DNA of 64,000 nucleotides from Loripinus fragilis (taxonomy: Eukaryota; Mollusca; Bivalvia; Lucinida; Lucinidae). Numbering within the stretch: the stretch's first letter is position 1; the number at the start of each line of letters is the position of its first letter. Of this stretch, positions 49,931-61,450 are shown piece after piece. The notes under the pieces were generated by a model that saw nothing but the letters and a program-made list of their open reading frames with translations, did not search any database and had not been told where the DNA came from. The translations under genes were made by a program, and so were the position numbers. The stretch covers positions 87,725,950-87,789,949 of the forward strand of contig OZ026518.1 in assembly GCA_964019695.1 (NCBI GenBank). Direction: 5' to 3'.

Positions 49931-51850
49931 CTATTCCCTTGGGAAAAAAGAATACTTCAGGGCATCACTATAAGTCTGGGGCCTGCAGTACTGTGAGTTG
50001 TGTGATGACCTGGTAGATCTTATACTCTGAGACGGGGTCAAGTACTTGTCTTTATCAATAGACATAGTCCCACAATGAATCGTGTGGAAGAAAAGCAGAG
50101 AGGACTGATCCCTCCGGGCCTCCAGAGTTGGCCATTGCAGCTCATCAAGCATTTCTCCAATACTACTAGTGTTGCGCCATCTCCTGCAGGTCCAGCGGGC
50201 TGCCGTCCTCTGTACCTTCTCCACTTGTTGAATCTGAGTTTTACAATAAGGGCTCCAAATGGGGGCTGCATACTCCAATTTAGGGCGTACCAAAGTTTTG
50301 TATGCAACCTCCTTAGTACTCCTAGGTGCGAAAGCCAAGTTCCTTCGAAGGAATCTTAAAGCCTTAGTTGCTTTAGACGAGATATCAGAGATATGTTGAC
50401 CCCAATCCATGCTCTCTGTGATTGTTATACCAAGATATTTCGCGGACTGAACGTTTTCCAAAGTTTGCTGATGCAGAGTGTAGTCATGAATAATTTGTTT
50501 GTGTGAGTAATGCCGAGTCACTCTCATAGAGTGACATTTGGCAACATTGAACTTCATTTGCCAATCGGCCTCCCAGAGCCCAAGACTGTCAAGATCTTCC
50601 TGCAAAATGAGACAGTCTTGCTATGAATGAATGTTCCTATACAGGACACAATCCTCCGCGAACAGGCGAACTGAAGACTTGATATTATCCGGTAAATCAT
50701 TAATTAAAATTAGGAAAAGGATCGGTCCCTAGACCGACCCCTGGGGTACACCGGATAAAACTGGGACTGGATCTGAGGCTTGACCGTCTAAAACTACTTA
50801 TTGACTGCGCCCGGAGAGCCATGAGTTGATCCACTTGTGGGTGGACCCTTGTATCCCATAGTAATCGAGTTTGTGTAATAGCCTCCTGTGTGGGACCTTG
50901 TCGAATGCCTTTGCGAAATCCATGATGATCAAATCTGTCTGCTTGTGCCCCCGATTCATCGCACCATCCAGGTTGCTGATGATATCTTCACAAACTGAAG
51001 CAACTGGGTTTCACAAGACCTCCGACAGTCAGCAAGTATGCCATCTAAGGCTAAGTGCTTGTTGATGTTGCTCACCAATATATGCTGTAGGGTTTTGCAA
51101 CAGATGCAGGTTAGCGACACCGGTCTGTAGTTCGCAGCATCGTATTTTTCTCCTTTCTTAAAGACCGGGGATACATTTGCGTGTCGCCAATCATCTGGAA
51201 CATTGCCCTGAGCTAAAGATTCATTGTAGATAAGTGCTAGGATAGGTGAAATCTGTGTACTACACTCTTTGAGGACTCTGGCATTGAGTCCATCTGGGCA
51301 AGGCGCTTTATGCACATTGAGTCCATCCAACAGTTTAGCGACCCCTTTCGGGTCAACTGTTATTTCCCCAATGGAGGAGAATGGACTAGCCCCTTTTGAG
51401 TGTGGGTCAGAATCTGCCTCACGTGTGAAGGCAGATTGGAATTGCCGGTTGCAGATATCGGCTTTTTCTTTAGTGTCTGTTTTTAGAATTCCATTTTCCC
51501 TGAGTGATGTGATCCCAAACGCGTCTTTCTTTAATGATTTGACAAATGACCAAAACCTCTTAATTTTTCCACTTTTATTTGAATCGGGATCTGAGGGGTC
51601 GTTCTCAAATGTGAAAATATTGGACACGTGTCTCCAATAGGCATCTCTCTCTACCTTCTGAACGTGTGCCCTGAACCGCTTATAATGGTTCTTTACGTCA
51701 AGATCATTTGACTTTCGAGCACGAAGGTAGAGTTTCTGGCATCTTTTCATAAGCCGTTTGATCGTGGCATCGATCCATGGCAGACTGTACTTTGTTTTGG
51801 TCATTTTTGATGGAATAAACCTCTCTGCCTTTCTTATCTATAAACTGCCA
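49931..51850 (-). pseudogene. Broken CR1/Jockey-like LINE, reverse-transcriptase part
   Basis: Reading 51804 to 50956 gives the pre-RT region and start of RT: LPWIDATIKRLMKRCQKLYL, HKAPCPDGLNARVLKECSTQ and NYRPVSLTCICCKTLQHILV. The RT core between 50955 and 50606 is recoverable in shifted frames (an AKAFDK-like block, a GVPQG-like block, FAED instead of FADD) with stops. Residues encoded by 50605-49931 give the C-terminal part (WQMKFNVAKCHSMRV, SAKYLGITITESMDWGQHI, LKYSFFPRE). The 5' half (endonuclease) is absent. Related to, but clearly diverged from, the intact LINE at 45952-49512. Confidence 0.9.
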
Positions 51851-52143
51851 GACTCTCTGTCGAGTTTTATTGGCAGGTGTACTTTGTACACTCCGTTTTA
51901 CAGAATGAAAGCCTACAAGTAACCATATCTAAATTACCGTAGGGTTCTTTAACCTGCACAAGGGGTGACTTCCCCTGCACAGGGGACATCCAGTTAACGT
52001 CACGATCCGAAGGACGATGCACTGCAAATGACACTAGAGAAAGCGTGTTCGGACACCGAAATTTTCATTGCCGCGAGTGGGGATCGAACCTGGGACCTCT
52101 AGTACCAGAGACAAGTGCCTTACAACTGAGCTACCACGCTTCC
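51850..52143 (-). repeat. tRNA-derived SINE (family 2)
   Basis: On the minus strand the head reads GGAAGCGTGGTAGCTCAGTT (A-box) and continues to CCCAGGTTCGATCCCC (B-box), about 75 nt of tRNA-like sequence. A tRNA-unrelated body follows with GTGCAGGTTAAAGAACCCT and a tail with CCAATAAAACTC. The body then abuts the broken LINE on the same strand. The intramolecular promoter boxes are typical of pol III SINEs. The plus-strand view shows an intact-looking anticodon arm, but no CCA end and no tRNA-type terminator. Confidence 0.8.
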
Positions 52144-52202
52144 AAAAGCGGGCCACCAGCGGCCCTCTTTTCTATAGATAGCGGCCTGCCAGCATAATTC
52201 TT

Positions 52203-53810
52203 CAATAACCTTAACACTAAAACATGAACAAAACATTCAAGATAAAAGTGAACAACATTTTTTTGATTGATATAAGTACAGAAATTAACTTAACACAGTT
52301 TCATGACAAACCAACTCGTGAAGATAATTTACTTGATCTTGTATTTACGACAAATTCGTCTTTGATCAAATCTACGACCAAAGCGCCAGGAATTTCAGCC
52401 CATGATATGGTAATCACAGACTCGGACATTAAACCAAATTATTCATTCATTAAACCAAGGAAGATTTATAAATGCAAAGACCAACTGGGATGAAATAAAG
52501 AAAATTTGTAACCAAATTTCACTAAGTTTGATCATGCAACAGACAAAATCAGGGGAAAATGTTGAAACCTTATGGACATACTTTAAAGAAAAACTGTTAG
52601 CTGCAATTGACTCACATGTTCCTTCAAAAATGTCAAGGTCAAAAAAGAGTTTGCCATGGTTAAATAGAAACTTTAGGAAACAATTTAAGAAAAAGCATAG
52701 ACTATACAAAAAAGCAAAGGTTAGTGGAAAATGGGAGAAATATAAACATTTTTCTAGGGAGGTGAAATCTTCAGAGAGCTGAATGGGACCATATCAATAA
52801 CGTCATCTAAGAAGGGCTAAACCAAAATAATACAAAACCTTTCTGGAGTTACACAAAAAGCAAAAGACAAGACAATATTGGTATAGCAGCATTGAAAAGT
52901 AAAGGAAACCTACTCACGGATGCCAAGTCTAAAGCACATATACTTTTGAAACAGTTCTTCTCAGTATTTACCAAGTAAGTAAGGGTGCAAAGATCAGGAA
53001 TCTATACAACCAAGTACCATACCTGCCCCAGGATACCAATGGGAAAGTGACAACTCACAGTTAGACACCACAAACGAGAGCCAAGAGGTCAGCCATTTCC
53101 CAGCAGGTGATCACATAGCACATATAAACAGACGCGCACAATGACATAGCAAACACCAGACAGAACAAAAACATTAAATATCCACAAAAGAAGTACCGCC
53201 TTGGAAAGGTCAGTAAAATATTTTACTGGAGGGCTTAAACGAACAATATTAACCCCGAAGTCGGTAAATTCAATAACACACCGCCAATTTCACAGATTAT
53301 TATTGATGACAAAGGTGTATTAAGATTACTGAAACGCAGGATGTACATAAGGCAATGGACCGGGATGTCGGTAAATTCAATAACACACCACCAATTTCAC
53401 AGATTATTATTGATGACAAAGGTGTATTAAAATTACTGAAACGCAGGATGTATATAAGGCAATGGACCCGAATGGCATCCCAAATATTGTTTTAAAAAAC
53501 TGTGCTGATGAAATATCACAAGGACTTTGTATCATATTTCAACAATCTCTTAGTACCGGAACATTACCGTCAGATTGGCGTAATGCAAATATAAAACCAG
53601 TATTCAAAAAAGGAGACAGACATTCAGCCGAAAACTATCGACCAGTCTCTCTCACGACAGTGTCTTGTAGACTACTCGAGCATATTATATGTAGCCATAT
53701 GTTGAAACATTTTGAGAAGCACAATATACTTACTACGTTGAATTACAGATTCCGCTCAGGGTATTCAACAGAGACTCAACTACTTGTAACTATGCATGAT
53801 CTTCTGCAGG
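52203..53810 (+). pseudogene. Broken CR1-like LINE, truncated by an assembly gap
   Basis: From 52257 the end of an endonuclease domain is readable (FHDKPTREDNLLDLVFTTNS, PGISAHDMV). A frameshift near 52480 leads to the pre-RT region (KSLPWLNRNFRKQFKKKHRL, 52640-52700). The RT start (NGIPNIVLKNCADEISQGLC, NYRPVSLTTVSCRLLEHIIC) runs to 53810, where N's begin. The stretch 52976-53245 is foreign and splits the ORF after SVFTK. A segment of about 103 bp is duplicated in tandem (53265-53467). This lineage differs from the other LINEs in the window. Confidence 0.88.
52976..53245. repeat. Unclassified insertion splitting the 52.2-53.8 kb LINE
   Basis: The LINE reading frame stops making sense after SVFTK and resumes at an EVGKFNNTPPI-like block near 53255. 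The intervening sequence has no recognisable domain. It contains ACCCCAGGATACC-like and ACAAAAACATTAAATATCC segments without clear terminal repeats. I cannot name its class. Confidence 0.5.
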
Positions 53811-53833
53811 CNNNNNNNNNNNNNNNNNNNNNN
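53811..53833. other. Assembly gap (N run)
   Basis: Twenty-three undetermined bases fall in the middle of the LINE reverse transcriptase. Immediately after them a palindromic MITE starts, so the join is probably between different repeats and the true gap length is unknown. Confidence 1.
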
Positions 53834-53844
53834 NCATTATTGGT

Positions 53845-54072
53845 AATGTCGTGCCAATCAAGACTGACAGTGACGTAATATTGTGTTAAACATTGCTAAG
53901 TAAAAAATACTTGTACACTTCACTTGATCAAACGCGAATCGGCAGATCACTTGTGTATTAATCATATCATGTGGATAGGATTAATACACAAGCGATCTAT
54001 CGATTATAAGTCCCTGATAACTTAGTAAACAAAACATGAGGTCACTGTTACTCTTGGCTGACAGGACAGTAG
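53845..54072. mobile_element. MITE, CTGTCGTGCCAACCAAG family, second copy
   Basis: Ends TGTCGTGCCAATCAAGACTG and CTCTTGGCTGACAGGACAG, with the same internal TCGATT and ACACAAGTGATC arms as the 10991-11232 copy. Confidence 0.78.
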
Positions 54073-54270
54073 AATTGGTAAAGTGCATATGTATTTGTAT
54101 TGCACAAGTGTCTGTCTTCTGCCTTAAATCATGTTCTGGATACTGGTGAACAGGTACTTTGGCAAACAGTGCAGACCTTGATGAAATGCCACATACTGTT
54201 TTCTGAGATAAAAAAAACAATCTCCAGGGATTGAAATACATCATTTTATAGATATTTTGACCAGCAACCA

Positions 54271-55114
54271 ATTAAAATATACTGAAGGACTTTAAAAACG
54301 CACCACCTGCTAAAATGCTAATTTATTGTCAAAATGTAATATTTCAATTATGTGAAAAATAAAAATGATAAGTCCCTTCATTTAGCTTGCATTCAATAAG
54401 AAAATCGAAACACTGTGGCTTATGGTTGCCGTGACGTCGCAATTATTCTGAGACATCCCAAATTTAAAAAGTCACAGAGTACCAATACCTTCCATTATGA
54501 GCGCAAAAAAGTTTTCGAACCGATGTTTGATCTTGAAAGCAGAAGGAAAGACAAAAACTAATCATGAAGTTTTAGGCCTCTGGTAACGTTCATTTCGTCT
54601 AGGTGACGTCATTATTGTTTTTGACGTAATTGGTTGTTTATATCCTAAGGATCAGGAATAATCAAAAAGTTATAGTGCAACAAGATACTCCACAACCCGT
54701 TGTGTAGAAGACAAAAGTATCGCGACATGCGCGAACGTCATCTGCCTGTTATTGCTGTTTGAAAAATTAAGACTGACGTTAGCAAAGAAACGCTGCGACT
54801 GGGAGTGTAACTAAACGAATGTTTCTGATTATTTCCGAAACTTTTCTTGTTTTTCGGTTGGTTAAGACATCTGGCTACCAGCTCAAAGTGTTTGCTTTTA
54901 AATTGAACTAATCTTACAGCTGTCAGACGACAATTGTTGAAAAACACTAACGTCAGTGTTACGTCTGAATGAACCGCATTAGCAAATCGAAACTATGGCG
55001 AATCATGGTCCATTTTGTAAGCGGATAAAAAGTGATAAAGAAAACATCCTCAAATCAACCATGTGGAAGAGACAGTGAATATATAACTGGTGCGTTTCTA
55101 AATTCCTTCAGTAT
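54271..55114. mobile_element. TIR element, about 845 bp
   Basis: Inverted ends ATACTGAAGGACTTTAAAAA-CGCACCAC and CTGGTGCGTTTCTAAATTCC-TTCAGTAT. The interior has paired GTGACGTC motifs near 54430 and 54603, and no coding signal. Confidence 0.7.
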
Positions 55115-56188
55115 ACATTTAACTAGACAATTCGACACTTAGGCCAGGATTTTTGTATTAGTTGATTTACAAACCCTCCTGCTGTAATTTTCCGGAAAGT
55201 AGAAAAAAGTCAAAAAATATTTTTTTTATCTTGTTTAGTTAAAAAAAAATATATATGTTATAGACAGAAATACAATTTTGGTAGGTAAGCGCGATCCGCA
55301 TTTTGAGTCCTTTCAACATTCAATTTAAGACACAGAATTCTTTATTTGTTCACTGATAACAGACGGACGGACAGAAGTGTTGTCGTATGAGACACATTCT
55401 ATCAATGAAATGCGCCCATCTGTGAAGTTTCATGAAAATATTTTATATAGCATAAGAGATATGTTTCAAAATGGTTGGGGTACCTGTTATCATATTATTG
55501 CCTTGACTTTGTCTCAGACAAAGATTTCTCTGCAAGCCCAATGTCTATGTCTTGTCAGTGCTCATCTATTTGGCAAAGCATTCTAAACATTCCAAGTAGC
55601 TTAACAGCTATAGAATATTCAAGCGACAAGCAAAGGCTCTGATCAGACTGCGCGTACGCGCAGGCTGGTCTGAGCCTTTGCTGGTCGCACATACCACATT
55701 GTTTCTCAGTTATAGTGTGTTTTGCTAACTGACAACAGACAGACAGACAGACAACGGACGGACGGACAACATGAATAAAGTGCACACCTAATATGCTTTT
55801 GCGTTGTGCAATGTTTTAAATGTATTCTATTTGGTATCATCTGAAAGAGAAATAACTCGATGAAGATATTATAAATGTATTATTTTGTGTTATGTGCTCA
55901 TTTGATTTCATTGCGATACTGTGCCAGTGTAATAGATTGCTCTCATTCGATTCAGCTCATGCAATATCGAATACAAGCAGCGAATTACGTTTGTAACTAT
56001 TTTTTCTCTAAAGTGCAGAGAGACATTTAGTCAATTGTTATGTGCCAAATACCTGGACATTCATGTTAAAAAGATAATGTTTATATATGAAGAAAAAATA
56101 ACATGCTACAGTTACAAATGTTGACTCTCGATAGCTGATTGTATTAACAATTCAACATATAAAACAAATCTTTGATGGAGAACCATTA
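55115..56188. other. Unassigned sequence with a GACA/GGAC microsatellite
   Basis: ACAGACAGACAGACAGACAA then GGACGGACGGAC at 55735-55770 marks the tail of a bivalve-type repeat. The partial 240-bp MITE is at 55590. No exon recognised. Confidence 0.5.
55590..55702. mobile_element. 240-bp MITE family, partial copy 6
   Basis: Only the half with AGCTTAACAGCTATAGAATA, GCTCTGATCAGACTGC and the perfect dyad GCGCGTACGCGC through CCACATTGTT is present. Both GAGCCGCG termini are missing. Confidence 0.75.
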
Positions 56189-56769
56189 GTCTATTCTTAA
56201 CTTCTAACAAAGAAAACAAACACAGTTTGCATGTTGGCGCGCTTTAATGTGAGCAAATGAGCAGCGTGACAAGGAAGGACGTTGTAGACCTTGATGAGAT
56301 CTATTTAAGAAGTGCTTGTAAAAGCCCTGCCAGTAACACAGCTTACTTAACCGTTAGATCTTCTCATTGCCGAAGTACCTGCCGTCCAGCCCACATGACA
56401 CCAAACTTTCTATTTTTTGTTTGGCGAAAACTTGCTGTGATTTTAAACAGTGCAGTATACCACATAGCAATGACGACGTGCAAATCAACACGGCAAGATC
56501 TCTTGCTCGAATCTATACAAAATTTTGTGTGTTGCTCACATCTGTGAAGCCGCCTTAGAACTGATTTTTCACGACACTTCGTTCACAAATACCTGATTAT
56601 TCTCAGTCCGTGCATGACGACTGAGTAATAATATACTGCACAACCTTTGTTAATGCTAGTACCGACTAGACAAATATTCTGCTCTATTCGATGAAACGAG
56701 CAGAATGTTAAGTCTATTCTTAACTTCTAACAAAGAAAACAAACACAGTTTGCATGTTGGCGCGCTTAG
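56189..56769. repeat. 57-bp direct repeat, 524 bp apart
   Basis: TCTATTCTTAACTTCTAACA through TTTGCATGTTGGCGCGCTT occurs at 56189-56245 and 56713-56769, nearly identical. The space between holds one of the candidate exons. It could be a target or recombination duplication. Confidence 0.8.
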
Positions 56770-59700
56770 AAATTACAAATGTTAGAGAGCGACAAAATTT
56801 TGTATAGATTCAAATTACGTTTTCATGTTAAGTCACATCACAATGTCCCACATAGACTTGACCTCTGTAATGTTTATTATTTCGACTCCAAACTCTTCAA
56901 CGTACATACCTGCAACAAATGAAAACAAATAGCCATATACAAATAGCCTTATTGTCAATACATATTATTCTTATTTTAATTGCAATCATGCTGAAATCTA
57001 AAATTTATTTTCCAAAAATATCATTGTTTTCATGCCCATTTGCATATAATACTTTGATTAAAATGACTGTATCTGGTACTCATTTTATTTACTTATTTAT
57101 TTACTTTAGTTTTGCTAAATGTACCACCTATTAAAATTAGATAATCAGGTGCAAACGGCTGGTCTGAATTAAAGTACAACAAACTGCAATATCTATTATA
57201 CTCAACATTTCCCCTCTGCTAACTCTGATACGGAGCTAATAATCAGGCAACTTCTATACTGGGAACCCATCTGGAATTAACTTATTTGTATCTACGTTAT
57301 AATATTCACTAAACTCGTCATTTGTTTGTGATCCCATATATCAGTCAATTTAATTTTCTTCTTTCTCTGACTTAAATAAACGCATAGCTTATTAGAAATA
57401 TAACATATCCATTTTATTGCCATTTTAATTTTGATATTTCACGTAACTTACCAACATGGCGATATTTTGAAAATCACCTTTTCTACTCCCGATTTTTTTT
57501 TTGAGTGAATTCATTTTCTTGTTATTGTAATAAACATTAACCTCATTTTTTATCTTCTAAATACTGCTCTATACAACCATATTTACTCCTCCATCTTTGT
57601 TCATATGGAGGACATTTTCTCTCCCAAAACCATACTAAAACCAAATACTTCGTTGTTTGAGAGTCTACCCTTATTTTCATCTGAGATTTTTTTTTTGTTC
57701 ATTGATTTTGCTCTCAGGGACTTTTGCACCTTTAGAAAATTAAGACCTTCAATCTGCATTTTCAACCTGACTTCCGCTTCCGGGGAAATCTCAGTTATTA
57801 TCTGTTAACAGGTAAATAACTTTTTCCACTTCCTGGGAAATCTCAACTATTACCATCTACCAGGTAAATACCCTTTTCCACTTCCCAGAAATTTGTTTCC
57901 ACTCCTGGGAAATCTCAATTGTTACCAGGTAAATACCATTTTCCACTTCCGGGGAACTCATTTCCACTTCCTGGGAAATCACAATTATTACCTTCTACCA
58001 GCTAAATACCACGTTCCACTTCCGGGGAACTCGTTTCCACTTCCTGGGAAATCTCAATTATTACCTTCTACCAGCTAAATACCACGTTCCACTTCCTGGG
58101 AACTCGTTTCCACTTCCTGGGAAATCTCAATTATTACCTTCTACCAGGTAAATACCACGTTCCACTTCCACGGAACTCGTTTCCACTTCCTGGGAAATCT
58201 CAATTGTTACCTTTTACCAGGTAAATACCCTTTTTCCACTTCTGGGGAACTCGCTTCCACTTCCTGGAAATCACAATTAGTACCTTATACCAGATAAATA
58301 CCTTTTTCCACTTCTGGGGAACTTCATATTTCCACTTCTGGGGAATGGACATGTGACCTAGTCACCAACCGATTTTAAAGCTCTCTTATGAGGAAAGTTT
58401 GCTTTTCCCACAATAATCTACAGCTACTATGTTATGTTTTCTTACCTTTGGAATTACCCTTCTACAAGGTAAATACCTTTTTCCCACTTCCAGGGAACTC
58501 GTTTCCACTTCCTGGGAAATCTCAATTTTTACCTTTTACCAGGTAAATATCCTTTTTCCACTTCCTGGGAAATCTCAGTTAGTACCTTATACCAGATAAA
58601 TACCTTTTTCCACTTCTGGGGAACTTCATATTTCCACTTCTGGGGAACGGACATGTGACCTAGTCACCAACCGATTCTAAACTCTCTTATGAGGAAAGTT
58701 TGCTTTTCCCATATAAATCTACTGCTACTATGTTATGTTTTCTTACCTTTGGAATTACCCTTCTACCAGGTAAATACCTTTTTCCCACTTCCGGGGAACT
58801 CGTTTCCACTTCCTGGGAAATCTCAATTTTTACCTTTTACCAGGTAAATACTCTTTTTCCATTTCCTGGGAAATCTCAATTAGTACCTTATACCAGATAA
58901 ATACCTTTTTCCACTTCTGGGGAACTTCATATTTCCACTTCTGGGGAACGGACATGTGACCTAGTCACCAACCGATTTTAAACTCTCTTATGAGGAAAGT
59001 TTGCTTTTCCAAGATAAATCTACTGCTACTATGTTATGTTTTCTTACCTTTGGAATTAACCTTCTACCAGGTAAATACCTTTTTCCCACTTCCAGGGAAC
59101 TCGTTTCCACTTCCTGGGAAATCTCAATTTTTACCTTTTACCAGGTAAATACCCTTTTTCCACTTCCTGGGAAATCTCAATTAGTACCTTATACCAGATA
59201 AATACCTTTTTCCACTTCTGGGGAACTTCATATTTCCACTTCTGGGGAACGGACATGTGACCTAGTCACCAACCGATTTTAAACTCTCTTATGAGGAAAG
59301 TTTGCTTTTCCAAGATAAATCTACTGCTACTATGTTATGTTTTCTTACCTTTGGAATTACCCTTCTACAAGGTAAATACCTTTTTCCCACTTCCAGGGAA
59401 CTCGTTTCCACTTCCTGGGAAATCTCTATTTTTACCTTTTACCAGGTAAATACCCTTTTTCCACTTCCTGGGAAATCTCAATTAGTACCTTATGCCAGAT
59501 AAATACCTTTTTCCACTTCTGGGGAACTTCATATTTCCACTTCTGGGGAACGAACATGTGACCTAGTCACCAACCGATTCTAAACTCTCTTATGAGGAAA
59601 GTTTGCTTTTCCCATATAAATCTACTGCTACTATGTTATGTTTTCTTACCTTTGGAATTACCCTTCTACAAGGTAAATACCTTTTTCCCACTTCCAGGGA

Positions 59701-61450
59701 ACTCGTTTCCACTTCCTGGGAAATCTCTATTTTTACCTTTTACCAGGTAAATACCCTTTTTCCACTTCCTGGGAAATCTCAATTAGTACCTTATACCAGA
59801 TAAATACCTTTTTCCACTTCTGGGGAACTTCATATTTCCACTTCTGGGGAACGGACATGTGACCTAGTCACCAACCGATTTTAAACTCTCTTATGAGGAA
59901 AGTTTGCTTTTCCAAGATAAATCTACTGCTACTATGTTATGTTTTCTTACCTTTGGAATTACCCTTCTACCAGGTAAATACCTTTTTCCCACTTCCGGGG
60001 AACTCGTTTCCACTTCCTGGGAAATCTCAATTTTTACCTTTTACCAGGTAAATACCCTTTTTCCACTTCCTGGGAAATCTCAATTAGTACCTTATACCAG
60101 ATAAATACCTTTTTCCACTTCTGGGGAACTTCATATTTCCACTTCTGGGGAACGGACATGTGACCTAGTCACCAACCGATTTTAAACTCTCTTATGAGGA
60201 AAGTTTGCTTTTCCAAGATAAATCTACTGCTACTATGTTATGTTTTCTTACCTTTGGAATTAACCTTCTACCAGGTAAATACCTTTTTCCCACTTCTGGT
60301 AGAACTCGTTTCTACTTCCTGGGCAATCTCAAGTATTAACTTATACCAGATGAATACCTTTTTCCACTTCAAAGGAACTTCATGCTTCCTCTTCTTGAGA
60401 AATAACATGTGACCTAGTCATCAAACGATTTTTGAGCTCTCTTATGAGGAAAGTTTGCTCTTCCAACATAAATCTACAGCTCCTATGATATATATTCTTA
60501 CATTTGAAAATAAGCTTCAATCAGGTAAATACTTTTCCCACTTCTGGGAAAATCGTTTCCACCTCCTGGGCAATCTCAAAAATTACCTCATACCAGATAA
60601 ATATCTTTTTCCACTTCTGGGGAATTTCTTGTTTCCTCTTCTGGGGAAATGACATGTGACCTAGTCATCAACCGATTTTTAGAGCTCTCTTATGAGGAAA
60701 ATTTGCTCTTCCCACATAAATCTACTGCTCCTATGATATATATTCTTACCTTTGGAAATAACCTTTGAAATTCCACTTCTGGGAAAATCAATTACACTGC
60801 AAGTGTATTTGGATTTTTTTAATTTTGTCTCGCTACTTATAACATTCTCCATATCTGCATAGCCAACATAAGCATCACCGTTTTTCGCTTGCAAATAATT
60901 CAGAATTGAATGCAGTATTCTCTTTCAATACTCTGACATAAGCTTTTAACGACTACGCCTTTAAAACAACTGACCCCTTTTCAAAGGTGAATGACTCATT
61001 TTAATTCTAACAAGCATACCTTTAACTGACATGTCTCTAACATCTATTCTACTGTAGATGCAGCGATTTCTGCTCGTACGCTCTGATACCTTTATGTTTC
61101 TAATTGAAATCTCCTTTCTTTGATTATCTTTTACATTTTCTCCATCTTTCAGCATACATAAACCTACCTGTTTTCAAGCAGAAGAAATGTATGAATCATT
61201 TAACATGCACAAACGGTTCAATTGATAATTTCCTTCAAACAGAAGAAATCCAAATTTCATTAAATAAAGAAAAAAATCGATATCAGGAATAAGGGCTGCC
61301 TATGAGCAAAATTTAAATACATACTGCGTTATAGCTTTGATTCCACTTAAACAGTCATTTACAAATGCAGTTATTCTTTGACCGTTTACCACTGTAACAA
61401 CATCACTGTTAAAACTTTCCGCAATATTTGACCAATGCTCGCCAATTCAA
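56379..61450 (-). CDS. Candidate exons of an unrecognised minus-strand gene (hypothetical)
   Basis: Four short segments have GT-AG borders and agree in phase: about 61450-61325 (HWSNIAESFNSDVVTVVNGQ through SGIKAIT), 61099-61020 (QNIKVSERTSRNRCIYSRID then VRDMSVK), 56909-56863 (GMYVEEFGVEIINITE) and 56512-56379 (IRARDLAVLICTSSLLCGIL then HCLKSQQVFAKQKIESLVSC). No domain is recognised. Against it: the first segment has an in-frame TGA a few codons upstream and no convincing acceptor, and each piece is short enough to be open by chance. If real, the satellite array is in its second intron. Confidence 0.22.
57770..60790. repeat. Satellite DNA with a 301-bp higher-order repeat
   Basis: 57770-58340 consists of monomers of about 75-80 bp with CCACTTCCTGGGAAATCTCA, CCTTCTACCAGGTAAATACC and GGGGAACTCGTTTCC. 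From about 58340 a larger unit repeats. The word ACATGTGACCTAGTCACCAA recurs near 58349, 58651, 58952, 59253, 59554, 59855 and 60156, i.e. steps of 302 then five of 301 bp, then twice more at spacings of about 249 and 247 (60405, 60652) in diverged units. Units are nearly identical in the middle, decaying at the right edge. The 66-residue ORFs they contain repeat only because the DNA repeats. Confidence 0.95.

Noticed and set aside
51269..51640. 123-codon plus-strand frame
   Set aside because: It is the antisense shadow of the broken LINE RT on the minus strand.
52068..52143. Apparent tRNA gene on the minus strand
   Set aside because: The A- and B-boxes are good, but the sequence continues into a SINE body and tail and lacks a tRNA-type 3' end. 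Called as a SINE.
58700..60412. Six near-identical 66-72-residue ORFs on the plus strand
   Set aside because: They repeat every 301 bp because the satellite unit repeats. They contain no domain, and their frames open only where the satellite word order allows.
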